A stretch of DNA of 64,000 nucleotides from Calendula officinalis (GCA_963853835.1 OY970820.1:79046909-79110908); one strand, 5' to 3'; shown: positions 12,779-25,005, counted from the stretch's first letter. Program-made: numbers and translations. The notes: a model not told the origin generated them from the letters alone.

Positions 12779-13150
12779 TAGGGCTGTCAAAACCTAACAC
12801 GACACGACAAAAATACACGAAACGAAACGAAATTGGGACGAAACTGAAATTTGAATTCGTGTTGTGTAAAACAAACACGAAGTCGTGTCGTGTCGTGTTC
12901 GTGTTTAGATATTAACACGAAATTAACACGATAGTTATGATTTTGTCGTGTTTGTCGTGTTTTTAGCATGTGCTAAGTAAGAAATTTGTTATTTATTTTG
13001 TGTTGTCGTGTTTATCGTTTTTTAATCGTGTCGTGTTCGTGTTAGCAAAATAAAACACGACTTCGTGTCGTGTCGTTTTCGTGTTGAACGAAGTCGTGTC
13101 GTGTCGTGTTATCCAGAAACACGAAACGATAGCACGATTTAACAGCCCTA
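12779..13150. mobile_element. hAT-type MITE
   Basis: A 372-bp element with ends TAGGGCTGTCAAAA and TTTAACAGCCCTA. A perfect 8-bp target duplication GGTAATAG lies at 12771-12778 and 13151-13158. An 8-bp duplication with TAGGG-type ends is the hAT signature. The interior is dominated by variants of CGTGTCGTGTTCGTGTT in both orientations. There is no transposase, so it is non-autonomous. Confidence 0.9.
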
Positions 13151-13158
13151 GGTAATAG

Positions 13159-14434
13159 GTTGACTAACCCATTTAATAAATGTGTCATGTTCAAGTTTGA
13201 TAGTGGATACAAAGGCCAAGCTGCCAAGCCGCTTAATTAATAAAATAATAAAAATTATTCAAGCCCGACAAACCTGTTTAAAAATTAAAACTCACTTAAC
13301 TCACTAACCCATTGAAGTAAATGGGATAAACGGGTCATGTCTAGGTTAGACGATTCCGGCCAAACATGTAAGTTCTTGAAACTTGAACATGGCCAAGTTG
13401 AATTTTGCTTAATTATGGGAACCAAAAGCATATTGGCATTGAGAATTTGAGATGCATTTGGATTTAGTAAACCTACAAAATAACTATAACATTAATTCAA
13501 TAATGGTACATTCCGTTTCATGATTAAATTGGTTAGATAGATACGCAATTTGGGTTTGGTTTACCTCAACAGACATCCTCTAATAATCTCATTTCATCTT
13601 TGTTCTTCGTCTATTCTTTGTTCAATACTTGATAAGTTGTAACCAACAATTTTGTTAAGAATTCGTATTATTAGTGATTTTAATTCATTAATATATATTA
13701 TTATTTATGAATTCAATGGTTTTATTTATTTATATTGAATTGATATAATGAAATTGAGAATGTCATTAAACCTATAGACCAAATTCTATAAATAAAAGAT
13801 GTATGGTTCATTTGTAAGCACATCAAAAAGACATACACTTTAAATTGATCTTACACTTTTACATACTCTTGAAATGCATTCTCTCCCAAAGAAAACAAAC
13901 AACTTATCGATAAGTGTTCAGACTTGGATTATATCCGGTAGTATAAAACTACTCGCTTGTTTTACACTGGGGAATAGATAACAAATCTTTTTTTTGAACA
14001 GCAAAAAGAAGGCAACATGTGAAGCTTCGACATTTCCATCACCCCCAAAGACCTTCAAAAAAATTTATTATCATGAGAGTCTAGCAAAAAACTAGACAAC
14101 AAATCTATTTTAAGGGGATCGTGTTTATCACGAGACTCAACCAAAACTCGTTTAATTTGTTTGTTCCTTTTGTTTACATATTTTTGTTTCAATCATCGTA
14201 ATCATATTTGTCAAATTTTCCAATTGTATTGTATTTTAACTAATAATATTGGTATTAGTACACAATATTGTTATCCTCAATTGCGCTCGGATTCCCATCG
14301 ATATACCCCTTTGGGGGGAAATCTAGCGGAAGGGATTCCCTCGACAGTTTTAAACAAGGGACTTGAGTTGTTCAAAGTATTTATTAATTCATCTAAGGCA
14401 ATTAAAATTGTTTGACATTTATCCCCATAATTAA
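13159..14434. other. Intergenic, repeat remnants only
   Basis: No gene supported. The stretch 13160-13400 contains remnants of a repeat with GGTTAGACGA / TGGGTTAGTGAGTT-like blocks, and similar wording is found near 44100-44210. The open frame at 14161-14415 has no recognisable content. Confidence 0.4.
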
Positions 14435-14435
14435 T

Positions 14436-14750
14436 ACTACCTCCGTATCAAAATAAGTGATACACTTTCTATTTAGGGGTGGAACAAAATAAGTGATACA
14501 CTTTCAAAACTTACCTTATATGGCAAAAAAGTGGGACTCATTCTTTACTAACTATCTACTTTAATAAAGTAAAATTACTCTTTTACCCTTACTTTTACTT
14601 TTAAACATAATTAATTTCACTACATCCAAAAGAAGTGGGTCCCATTATCCACTAACTATCCACTTTATACTATTTTAAATCACTTTCTAATCTTTTGCCT
14701 CAAAAACCGCAATATCTCAAATGTATCACTTATTTTGATACGGAGGTAGT
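14436..14750. mobile_element. MITE with ACTACCTCCGTATC ends
   Basis: Inverted ends ACTACCTCCGTATCAAAATA and its complement flank about 315 bp. Each side repeats a block AAGTGATACACTTT. The flanks ATAATTAAT and ATAATTATT are a 9-bp duplication with one mismatch, which suggests a Mutator-type MITE. Related sequence occurs at 18620-19379. Confidence 0.75.
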
Positions 14751-14837
14751 ATAATTATTTTATCCCATTCCATAATTAAATTTTAAGGATATAAATAACA
14801 ATTAATTCTAATTTACCTTGAAAGAAATGTAAGGTAA

Positions 14838-15334
14838 ATTCCCTTTAAACAATTGGGGGCCATCTTTCACCGACCATAAATCAAACCCACCTAGTTTCTG
14901 AAACCAGTCAGCTAACCTTCACCTGCTCATCGGCGGTAGTGGAAAACAACTTCGGAGCTTTCTCAACGACTTCCCACGGCCGTTCGAGTTCCGATACGGC
15001 CGGCGGTTAGCTCAGCCCTTTTTCACATTTCGTAAATTTGACGTTCTCGTGCGAGTCGAGCTCTGAGGAATTGTTTGGCTTTTTTAGCTTGCATACGTTT
15101 CCACTGCCACTTCGTTACGCCGCCGGGGTAGGTTCTCAGACCGCCGCCCATGCGAATTGTTGTTGACGGTGGTGGCATGAAAATTGAGAGATGGGAGAAT
15201 GTTGATGTGAGGAAGAGAGGTTGGTACGATTTGGGATGAGAAGGAGATGGTGGAGGGATTGATAGATGCATTTCGAGAATCTGAGGATTTCCGACGAAGG
15301 GGGGAATGGAAGATATGAGGTTTAGATTTTGCAT
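14838..15334 (-). pseudogene. Decayed gene with RTYPGGVTKWQWKRMQAKKA block
   Basis: The minus-strand frame starts with ATG at 15334 (or at a second Met near 15271). It encodes a Ser/Pro-rich leader that could be an organelle transit peptide, then a strongly conserved-looking basic segment RTYPGGVTKWQWKRMQAKKA and KARLARERQIYEM-like sequence. After a TGA at 15023-15025 the same protein continues in other frames. There is KRAEL, then AVSELERPWEVVEKAP, then GGFDLWSVKDGPQLF near 14850. At least two single-base frameshifts and one stop are needed to follow it. I recall this block from a conserved plant protein family but cannot name it with confidence. It is G+C rich compared with its surroundings and is probably a dead or partial copy. 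Confidence 0.55.
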
Positions 15335-15759
15335 TGAATTGCCCCTATACTATATAAATTATTTCTCAGTTGTGTCCTAAAAAAAAATGTTAGCTATACA
15401 CTCTTATTCTTCTTTCTTTTAACTGCGCATAATTTACTTTATCTGTTCAAAACGAGACTAACAATAAGTCATAGAGTCAACAAGCCTTGGATTATTCACC
15501 AATTTTGTTAAGTTTAATATTAATCACCAATGTAATTTATTAGCAACGTTTCAACAAATTAAACATTGCTAATTTTTGTGAAATTGTCAAGCATCATAAA
15601 CTCAAAAGTAAGTCAACTGTAAATTTTTTTTTTTTTTTTCCTGTAGAACAAATGGAGTGAGATCCAGAAGATCAAAAACAAGAATAATGAAAAAATTATT
15701 TACTTCTAAAGTAAATTATATATATTGACATTATAATGTATAACCCAAAATTTGAATCC
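15335..15759. other. Intergenic spacer
   Basis: AT-rich DNA with a T run near 15625. It probably holds the 3' untranslated region of the minus-strand gene ending at 15760. Nothing else seen. Confidence 0.4.
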
Positions 15760-16206
15760 CTATGAAGAAGCACTTCTAGCCGTGGCGGGAGTTGGTGGTT
15801 CAACCAAACTCCTCCTTCTCGTGGCTCGAATGTAGCAAACAATCGACACCACAAACGCCATGACTAATCCTCCAAGGATCACCCCACCACCAGCAATTGA
15901 CTTATCGACTGACCCTGACCCATGGTGGTGGTGGTGCTTCTCTAGGTACATTCCACTCTCCTCCCCCGTATCCCCACCATTCTCTTCATGATCACTTGAT
16001 GGCCCGTTGGTTGGCGGGTCCGGTTTGTTTACATGGTGTTTCCCAAGTTTCCGAATTATAGGAGCTTCAGCTTTTTTACCATTTATGTCATCTAACGGGC
16101 TAAAAGCCGGTGGTTCAATCGAGGTAGGCTTGATTGCCGAATGTGCTGCTGTTAGGGTAAGAAATGCGTGTGATGAGATCAAGAAAATCAGAACAAGTTG
16201 AGCCAT
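15760..16206 (-). CDS. Small single-pass membrane protein with signal peptide
   Basis: A single-exon minus-strand frame of 148 residues starts at ATG 16206. Residues 1-20 form a signal peptide (MAQLVLIFLISSHAFLTLTA). A Pro/Ser/Lys-rich, probably extracellular part follows, including a run of five histidines near residue 90 and a Gly/Glu-rich acidic stretch. Residues about 105-126 (GGGVILGGLVMAFVVSIVCY) form one membrane span, followed by Arg-Arg-Arg and a short cytoplasmic tail. The layout is that of a type I membrane protein and resembles small uncharacterised plant transmembrane proteins. No enzymatic domain is present. A TATATATA at 16241-16248 lies about 35 bp upstream of the start codon, so the 5' leader would be very short. 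The frame is intact. Confidence 0.75.
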   Translation of the reverse strand: MAQLVLIFLISSHAFLTLTAAHSAIKPTSIEPPAFSPLDDINGKKAEAPIIRKLGKHHVNKPDPPTNGPSSDHEENGGDTGEESGMYLEKHHHHHGSGSVDKSIAGGGVILGGLVMAFVVSIVCYIRATRRRSLVEPPTPATARSASS

Positions 16207-16240
16207 TTTTGTGGTGTTTGTAAGAAATGGAGGTATATAC

Positions 16241-16248
16241 TATATATA
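16241..16248 (-). promoter_or_regulatory. TATA box for the 15760-16206 gene
   Basis: TATATATA about 35 bp upstream of the start codon on the minus strand. This spacing implies transcription starting just before or at the coding sequence. Confidence 0.4.
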
Positions 16249-16429
16249 GTGCCTTCGGGTGTGTTGTGTGTATATGCATGTTGTTGTGTGACTTCACATG
16301 ATGATAGCTGTGAGGGAAACTTCATTTGGTTGATTGGTTTCATAATTTCATTAGATGATGTCAACGGCAATGGAAATTTCCTTTTGTTTATTTTATATCA
16401 CTTTTATCTATGTTTTTCATATTGATATA

Positions 16430-17880
16430 ACTAGTATTATATAGCACAAACTAGCGGCTATTAATACACCTCATATTTATTATATATAAACGGCTTAAAT
16501 TAAATATATACATTATACAAATTTATTATATATCACAGGTTTTTCTAGTACATGTTATACGTATTTCTACGATCTATACATAATTCATATGACAATAAAA
16601 TGTTTAAATCTGTGTGTTTTACAGAAAATTAAATCATAACTAATTAAATAATTATAAATACTTTGGTTGAAATGGTTTTATAAATATTTAATGTCTGTAG
16701 AAAAGGACAAGTGTACACGTGAAGGGATTAAAATATAGGATGAAATACAACTGTTAGGGGACATGATGTATTGCGTTTATGCTACAGTAATTATCATGTA
16801 GTACATAATTAAACTAATGGGAGGAAAACACGATCAACACCTTTGAAAAGTCAGTTGACGAATAAAAAGTTAAGTTTTAATTTCATATTTACATAGACAC
16901 TAGTTGTAAGCAATGGCCGTAATAAGAGTGGGCAAGATAGGCATCCCCCACCTTCAAATTTTTTCAGATGACCGATTAAGGTAATTAAAGTAAGAACAAA
17001 ATGTTATATTGCTATAAACAAATTAATAGTCAGTTTAAAAATAGGTGGAGAATGGTAGGTGTTGAACAGAATTACACGTGAAAGAATTAGAATAATACGA
17101 AATACAACTGTGAAGGGGACATGATGTGTTTTATTTATGTCGCAATAAACTTTGGAATTAAATAATCGAAGTATGGGAGAAAAATACGATCAAAACTTTA
17201 GATGAAATTTCCAGATTACTCGGTGAATAAAATAGACTCAGCAGCTGTTGCGTAAGGAATTAAGGGATATTTTGGAAAAAAAATTACTAATTTATTTAGA
17301 AAAAATCTTTCTGTTTTAAAAAATAGTTTTGTAGTTTTCTCAAAAATTGCTTATTACATATCCAAACATATTTTTAACTTTTTTTTTGAAAAAAAAGTAC
17401 TCCTAAACTCCCCTAACGAATAAACGGATCATGCAGTATTCAACGTTATATTTACGCAAAACGTTGGGTGATTATAAATAACTCCAAATTTCAGTAAAAT
17501 ATTATTTAATATATTGTAAATAGAATATTATATTTAAAATTAGTGAGAGATATCTTGTCCCTATAAACACCTACACGTCCTATACCGCCCCATCTACCTT
17601 CAAGATTCTGTGTTGTTTTCCTCGTATTTTCTCAAAATGTGGTCGGTATCTTGATGTTCGGTTTCATGTAGAACATGTATACAATTAGAAAATTATCATA
17701 TGTAACTAATTAAATAGATTTAAAGCTATGCTTAAATTTTGGTTGGAACATATGCGAAAGTTAATGATGTAAGGAGAAAGAAGGTGTGCGTTCTATATGT
17801 CAATAATGAATGAATTAGGCTTGCTTTTAGTCACATGTGTTTTAGACATGTCTAACATTACTTGTACAATGAAGAGTATT
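16430..17880. other. Intergenic, with a diverged direct duplication
   Basis: No gene seen. About 16710-16860 and 17075-17230 are diverged copies of one sequence. Both contain ACACGTGAA, GAAATACAACTGT, GGGGACATGATGT and AATACGATCAA-like blocks in the same order, about 360 bp apart. Confidence 0.45.
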
Positions 17881-18231
17881 GTATTATTACTAAGCATAGT
17901 CCTTGAGAGCATGTGTATGGTTAACTCATCCACTAAACACTAATTGTCAAATCAAAATTTCACTCTTCGCCATTACACGTCGCTTTGTTATGATCCACAT
18001 CCACACATTTATCTATTTCTTGCAATTAAAAACAATTTTAAGTCACACACATCTTTCTTTTTGCGAGCATGGCGCAAACCACGAATCCTTCACCGTCGGC
18101 CATGAAACGAAGGGTGTAGCACCAGCCCACCATGATGAGCCACATGTGCTTGACAAGGTACAATTTCTCTTACCATACTTCGTGCTCTAAAACTATTATG
18201 TATGGAAAAAAAATACTCTTCTAAGTAAATA

Positions 18232-18617
18232 CTAGCAGGTTACCCGCGCAATGCGGCGGCGGGTATCCTATGACTAAATTTGACGGCGATTAAGTATTAG
18301 GTGGTGACAACGGTAGTGATAATGGCTGATGGTTGTGGTCGTGTGGATAGTGGTTGCTGCTAGTGGCTGGGAGTTGACTAGGCGTTTTAAGTTTATGCAT
18401 TATGTTGGATGTTTTTTTGGGATAAAGCAAAGTGTCAAGTAGATCAATTGGTTAACACATAATCTGTACTCGCAAAAGATCTTGGGTTCGAATCCCTTAA
18501 GCAATATTTTTTATTTTGTGGTGTTTAAGATGTTTCCCAAAGTAGAAATTTAAGATTAAGTTTAAGATTAAGACCTTCTAAACTTAGAAGGCCTAAATGG
18601 TTTAAGAAGGAGTAAGA
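18232..18617 (-). mobile_element. Miniature Helitron
   Basis: On the minus strand the element begins TCTTACTCC (from 18617) and ends with a GC hairpin (18242-18262, ACCCGCGCAATGCGGCGGCGG on the plus strand) followed by CTAG at 18232. It sits between A and T, the Helitron target. A tRNA-like stretch with a B box GGTTCGAATCC (18485-18495) lies about 120 bp from the 5' end. Length 386 bp, no coding capacity. Confidence 0.75.
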
Positions 18618-18619
18618 TA

Positions 18620-19379
18620 TACTTCATAAGTGATATATTTTGGGTTTCACATTTTTTGAGACAAAAGATTGTAATTAAGATTAAATTAGATAGTTGGTGA
18701 TGGTACAACATATTATGATTAAAATGAGTTTAATTATTTTTAAAAGTAAAAGTAAAGGTGAATTGTCATTTCAGTTTATTAAAAGAATATGGATCAAGAA
18801 ATAAGCATCATTATTTGAAGAAGTTGAAGAAGCAATGCATTTTCATAAAATACACATATATGTATACATATACATACATATATGTATATATACATATATA
18901 TTCATACCATAGGTATACATACGTTCATATTTATACCGTATATATGTATATATATATACACATATATATACGGTATGCATATGCATTTTCGTAAATGAAA
19001 ATGCAAGTTCCGATTGAAAATGCAAGTTACGACTGAAAATGCAAGTTACGTAAAATGCATGTGTATATATATGTGTATATATACATATATATCGGGCATG
19101 AATATGCACATATATATATCTATGGTATGAATATATATGTATATATACATATATGTATGTATACGTATACATATATGTATATTTTACGAAAATGCATTGC
19201 TTCTTCAACTTCTTCAAATAAGAACTTTTTTCTATTGATCCATACCCTTATTAAAAAGAGATAATTAGTGGGTATAAATCCCACTATATTTTACCAAATA
19301 AGAGAATTTCAAAGTGTATCACTTATTTTGAAACATCTGAAATATAAAGTGTATCACTTATTTTGAAACGGATGAAGTA
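18620..19379. mobile_element. Fold-back/MITE element with long inverted repeat
   Basis: The ends TACTTCATAAGTGAT and its counterpart ending AAACGGATGAAGTA relate to the MITE at 14436-14750. Inside, arms of about 170 bp (about 18776-18945 and 19085-19258) are inverted copies. They share TTTGAAGAAGTTGAAGAAGC and a long ACATATATGTATAC-type stretch. The centre holds three copies of a GAAAATGCAAGTTACG unit (about 18996-19052). All open frames here are low-complexity by-products of the palindrome. Confidence 0.65.
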
Positions 19380-19856
19380 TCAATCCTAAAAACCAACCCT
19401 CTAAAAATCACTAACCAACAAAAATATTATATTTCAATACTTAAACATAAACAGCAATTTTAATTTTTAAGTTTTTAACCATAGCTCTAGGTACGAGTTA
19501 AGGACAGAAGAAGGGATCGCCACAATAAAGAAGCAAGCTAAAAGCTGTTGTTTAGATGACTTTATGTTATGGAAGAACCCAGCAAAACATTAGAAAGATT
19601 TGTGTCTAAAACACTATGTTAGAAGAAAATTTGTTGATCCTCCCTATTTAAAACACCTTTAGTTCCTATTGGGCTGATAAACAAGCTTGATTTGGGCCAA
19701 AGACGGCCCAAACATACTAGTAGTTCTGCCGACTTGCCGGGAACCGAACCGCCATAAGACGTTTTTAGAGAGACTGAACGTTAACTTCTGTAAAAAGAAA
19801 TCGATTCTCCGGCAACTCAAGAATCATTTTCTCGACAATAGACTAAAATCCAAACA

Positions 19857-21658
19857 ATGGCGACTGAACAATCGGTATTAGCGGTGATTAGGGCTTCCAG
19901 GCCTAATTTTAGGAACTCAGCTGATAAAATTGCATTTGCTATACACTCCATTTTCCTCGCGACCGGCTTCAATCTCAACGCCACCGGCCCCCCGGCGTTC
20001 ACCGACGACGCCCTTTCCGCTGTATTTCCCGGTAATTACTCTAGCTAACTTGAATTTAGGGTTTTCACTGTATTATGGTTTTGATTTCTAAAAAAACCAA
20101 GGTAACGCACCTTAGCGTATAATTCTAGGGTAGGAATTCGAATTTGAATTCAATATGATCTCAATCCATTTCTATGGGTGTCTGATTTTGATTTTCTGGT
20201 TTCTATGGATTTAGATGAAGCTGGCATTGATGGTTGGAATGAAGTAGATGATAATTATGCGTTTGTTTACTCGAGCTCTAAAAAGGGTTCAAAAAAAGTA
20301 CTCGTGAAGTGTCTTGTTATGAACAACCAGTTGTTCATCGATGCTTTAGCTGCTGGTTCTTCTGATCCTATTCACCTCGAAATCAAGTAACATTTCCTCT
20401 GCAGTTATGTGTGAACATTGATATAATCACACTTTTATTGTTTTTTGCTTAATTAATGTCCCTTTTATGCAGTATTGATGAATTTGCTGCAGAAAGTGAT
20501 GACACCAAATACAGTTCACAGTTTAAAAACTTGGGTAAGCTCGTAGATCGCATAAATAAAGACGTTGTAAACAAATTGAATGGTTCTACTTCTACCACTG
20601 CAAGCAAATCCAGTACCTCTACAAGGTAACTATCTAGTCTATAAGTTGAACATAGTAAAAATTACTAGCTGTCTTAAGTTTGTAAACTATCGTGTTTAGC
20701 ATTCTTAACAGGTTCAATTTTTATTTTTTTTTTCTATTTTTTTTAAATATTTGTAGTTCTGAACCAAGAGTACAAGACACTGATAGAGATGAGCCTAGGG
20801 GTGGACCTTTTGGACTTGAAGATCCTCGTGCTCCTTACCATCCTTCAGGGTATCGATTATTTTCACCCAATAAAGATTTATTATTATTATATATTTCTCT
20901 AAATGTATGTATTTTATTAATTTGAAAACAAAAAGTGCAGGATAGTTATGCCTCCTGTTTATCCCAGTATCGGTGGGGGTGATCTCTATCCTCAGCCTCC
21001 TGCAGGGACGTACCCTTCAAGGTCAATAATCTTCTTCTTTTTTTAAAAAAAATAAATCTTTTATTTCTCTTGATCTTGATCTTGTTTACAATTTTTAATT
21101 ATTCCAATTGTCAAACTTAAACTGTTGCTTAAAATCAATATACAGGGGTGGTTTTGGTGATGGTGGAATGCTTGTTGGTACATGTTTCTGTCTTTTCTTA
21201 ATATTTTTTTTCATAATGTTTAATATTTACATAATTACATATAATTAAATGTTGCAGGACCATCTGATCCAAGATTTTTTGGTGGTGGAGGACCAATGGG
21301 GTTCCCAGGAGGACGACAGTGAGTGTTTTCTTCAACTATCTTATAATATCATTATTCATTTAGATAAAAATGTTTATATATGTTGGATTTGGACTTATGG
21401 AATGCAAACAAAACAGGGGTGTTCCACCAGGTGCTCGTTTTGATCCTTTTGGTCCACCAGATGTTCCTGGATTTGAGCCTAATCGCTTTACCAGGTAATT
21501 AACGCCTTTATAATATATGTGAGCTTGCAATTTTGACTCATTTATTTGTGTTATATTTTTTACTCCATTTTAAATTTGTTTACAGGAACCCACGTAGGCC
21601 ACCTGGTGGAACACATCCAGATCTTGAGCACTTTGGGGGTGGTTCAGATTTTATATAA
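19857..21658 (+). CDS. PI31-type proteasome regulator
   Basis: Nine exons join to 918 bp, 305 residues plus stop: 19857-20031, 20215-20386, 20473-20625, 20757-20849, 20941-21021, 21146-21177, 21258-21318, 21417-21494, 21586-21658. All introns are GT-AG and phases agree. The N-terminal half (about residues 1-150) is the FP (PI31/Fbxo7) domain, including GWNEVDDNYAFVY and IDALAAG. The C-terminal half is disordered, Pro/Gly/Arg-rich, with FGLEDPRAPYHPSG, RFDPFGPP and HPDLEHFGGG blocks typical of the family and its C-terminal proteasome-binding tail. Known family role: PI31 binds the 20S proteasome and affects its activity, assembly or transport in cytosol and nucleus. Length fits the family. A TATTTAAA at 19645-19652 is a possible TATA box. 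No damage is seen, so I take it as an active gene. Confidence 0.93.
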
Positions 21659-22090
21659 TTGCTGTTTTTGTTTTCTTTTAATGGAGTTTGTTTATCAGTT
21701 GTTCGCCTCTTTATGATACGTCAAGGTTCTTGTAAATTTTGATTTTGTTCAGTTGCTTGGAAATTAGTATATATTTGGTTGTAATAACTGGAAAATTCCT
21801 TTTATCAAATTAGTTGTTCTCTTGTATGTGTATCCTGAAATTGCTGTTTTAATGAGATCAAGTATAACAATGAAATTCTAAACTTTTGTTTTGATATGCA
21901 ACCAAAAGTTTTAAATGTTTTTTTGAACTTTGAAGTTAATGGACATAATTTACCAACCAAGCGCAATATTATTTGGTTATATTTCTGACACTTGGACCAA
22001 TTGCATATTAGAATTGAGGAGTTGTTAAACACTTTGCAATGATTGTTGACCAACCAAAAGTCAAACTCCCAATTCTTTATGCTTCTCTAA
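21659..22090. other. 3' flank of the PI31-like gene
   Basis: Probably holds the 3' untranslated region (T-rich, up to about 21800). Nothing else recognised. Confidence 0.4.
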
Positions 22091-22387
22091 GGTTATGGGG
22101 TATGGGCCATGTGGTGGTGTGGTGTCCATGTGGCAACCACCACCCAGTTAAAAGAAAGGGAATACCACCCCCCTCACAATTGGTGGTGTGGTGTGTTGAT
22201 GGGTCCCACCTTTTGTCTCTCAAATTCCTCCACCACGCTCGTTATGTCATGTTACCGTGACCATTCCCGTTAACCCCACACCACGCGTGGGAGGGGGCGG
22301 TGTTCCTTTTTTCTCCCGGTGGTGTGGTCCACTCCACATAGGATCCACCTAAGCACCACCACCCCTCTTGGCCCCTACCGTATAGTC
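22091..22387. mobile_element. PIF/Harbinger-like MITE
   Basis: A 297-bp GGTGGTGTGG-rich element with imperfect inverted ends, GGTTATGGGGTATGGGCCA against GACTATACGGTAGGGGCCA. TAA lies on both sides (22088-22090 and 22388-22390). A 3-bp TAA duplication with G-rich ends is the Tourist/Harbinger pattern. No coding sequence. Confidence 0.65.
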
Positions 22388-22390
22388 TAA

Positions 22391-23350
22391 GAACATCATA
22401 CTGAGATGGAGCAAACTTATTAGGAGAGATTTAATTCGTATAAAAAATATTTTTTTATGCTACAAACATATCTTTCAACTCAAATTCTACCAAAGAAAGC
22501 AAAATACAAACTAATAAACTTGAAACTTACAAATAATAAAAGTTAATAATATTACATGGCATTTTAGATCTTTTAAAATATTAACAGTGTTGCATGACTT
22601 ATATCAGATTTGGTGTCATTTAAATCTATAACTTCTAATTACAATGTATTATACTTTAGTGTAGTAGTATTTACTTTAGTTCACACATTGGAATATTTTT
22701 TATATGTTTTTGTTAAAAATATAAAAATACATTAAACGCATATATATTGGAGATGCTCTACAAATAGGTACTACGGACGAGTGATGTCATTTTTTGTAAT
22801 CCAAATTCCTTGAAATAATGTTTAAACTTATAATTATAATTTAGATTTATTTCAACTTTTTTTTTAAATTAACATGATGTGATATTATTTTATTTTAAAT
22901 AATTGTAATCCAAACTAGTAGCTTTTGGTATGGAATTTATATATATTTAAGGCGAAGCAAAGATAGAAAGGACATCCCTAAATCAGACATCGACCATTTT
23001 GTAAATAATAAGCATACTCGTGGCCTCCAATAGATTAGCAACAACAACAACAAAAAGTGGTACATTTTTTGGGTTCTTTTCTCTTCTAAGTTGATGAAGA
23101 GAAATGATACAGAAAACATGGCCCGGTCAATGTAATCAAGGGCCTGTTACCTCCATAACTTTGACCCGATCAACACATTGACCGCCTCAACTTCAAAATA
23201 TATACAATCACAAAACAACAATTATATATCCACTTAGGACGACTTGTGAGGGTAGTCTCGTCTTTTTTGCACTGCTCCCCCACTTCCAACATCATTCCTT
23301 CAGTTGGAAGAAATTATACAAAACATGTTTTTTTTTTTAATCTTATGTCA
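22391..23350. other. Intergenic, no feature seen
   Basis: AT-rich DNA. The last 200-300 bp probably include the 3' untranslated region of the minus-strand gene ending at 23351. Confidence 0.4.
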
Positions 23351-24971
23351 TTATTGCTGCAATAAGTGTAATAAGATGATAACTAGAAACGCCGCAATTG
23401 CCCTCAAAGGCGTTACAACTGCACATGCTGCTGCAAAATATAAACAAACATGTCAAACTACTAAATTACTGAATATTCGGTAAAAAGATAACAAATTGGA
23501 ATAATAATCATAATCAGATAATTAACTAATGATTTCTCGGCAAATTGACAGATTCTGATTGTTTAAGGATTTAAAAGGTAAACTGACCATAACTTATTAT
23601 TTAGACCCTAAAAAATCAGATGATTACAATCAGTTTCACTATATACCCCAAACACTAAAAACTAATAATTTGCGACTTGAAAACATAATAATCAGATATA
23701 AAATTTAAAAATGTAAATACCAAAATAGCCCCTGAACTTACATGATGGTTGCAAAATTGGACCTGACGGTGTTGTGTCAGGAGGGTCTGCATCAGAATCA
23801 CTTTTTGATGGGGGGTGATTACCCGCAAAGACAACATTCGGCAAAGGGCTTGATGCAGGGATCGTTTCAGGTACAGGTGGCGGTGGTGGTACAGGTGGCG
23901 GCGGTGACGGTAATGGCGGTGGTGGTGGTGGTGACAGTGGCGGTGGTGGTGGCGGCGGCAGTCGTGGTGGTGGTGTTGGCGGGTATTTTCGCGGTGGTGG
24001 TGGAAGAACCGGCTGAGAAACAGGCGGAAATAAAGGAGGATGTTTATTCGGATTCTTCTTCTTCCTATTGTAACCGGAATGACAGTCTGGCGGTTTTGCA
24101 TTATGATTCTTGTGAGGAACAGGGGTGGAGACCGGCGGTTTTGCAGGCGCCAGTTGGTTATCATGGTGGTGGTGGTGATGGTGGTGGTGGTTATGATGGG
24201 GTTGGGGTAGTGGGGCTGGAGAAGGTGCAAGGGTCCCACCACCACTAGAACCATGAAAGTAAGATGAAAGACTAATTTGTTTGACCCGCCCGAATTGGGT
24301 GTTGTTTAACCCGAGGTTTTTAGTTGGTGAACCCTTAATGGTTTGGGCCAACTGTTTTGACCTAGCCATTGATGGTGACCCGATTACCAAAACAACTGAT
24401 GACTGTACAGTCGTATGTGGGCCCACTGTTGAACCTTGTGGGTTTGTCAAGCTAACATGCAAGTTCTGCATTCCAAAAAAAAAAAATACTAAATTTACAA
24501 TTACATATACTGATATACACAAAAATATATGTATGCTATTACTATATTACCTCGTATGGACCAAGATGCAACCCTGACTTGAGTTGACTAGTCAACTCAT
24601 CAAAGTGGTCTAGAATTTGTTGAATAGAAAAGTTCAATGTAAAGTTGAACTGTATTTGCACTTTTTGCAACGGGTATGCACTTTGGTCAGGAGTAACAGT
24701 AATTCCTCCCACAAATTTCAACACCTCAAAAGAAGATGGTTGACCGAATAAAGATTCGGTCAAACGCAAAGGTGATTGGTCTAAAACAAGAGATACAAAT
24801 GAATCTCTCACTAAACTTTTAGCATATGATGAAATCATGGAATTGTGTTCATCGGGATCAACACTAAATAGGACTTTTGTTGTATTCGGTTCGCCAGTAT
24901 CTTCTGCAGTTATAATTACAACCTAAAGAACATACATATATAATTAATAAGATAAGATATATACATGTGAG

Positions 24972-25005
<34 letters not shown>

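Noticed and set aside
18068..18161. Short ATG frame next to a possible GT donor upstream of the Helitron at 18232
   Set aside because: It stops after 16 codons and the overlapping frame has no recognised content. This is too little to call a gene or captured exon.
18758..19264. Tyr/Ile-rich open frames on both strands
   Set aside because: Low-complexity products of the ATATAC-rich palindrome arms.
23655..24254. His/Arg-rich and Gly/Val-rich frames overlapping the proline-rich exon
   Set aside because: They are other-frame readings of the Pro-rich coding exon 23742-24465, whose phase is fixed by the splice sites.
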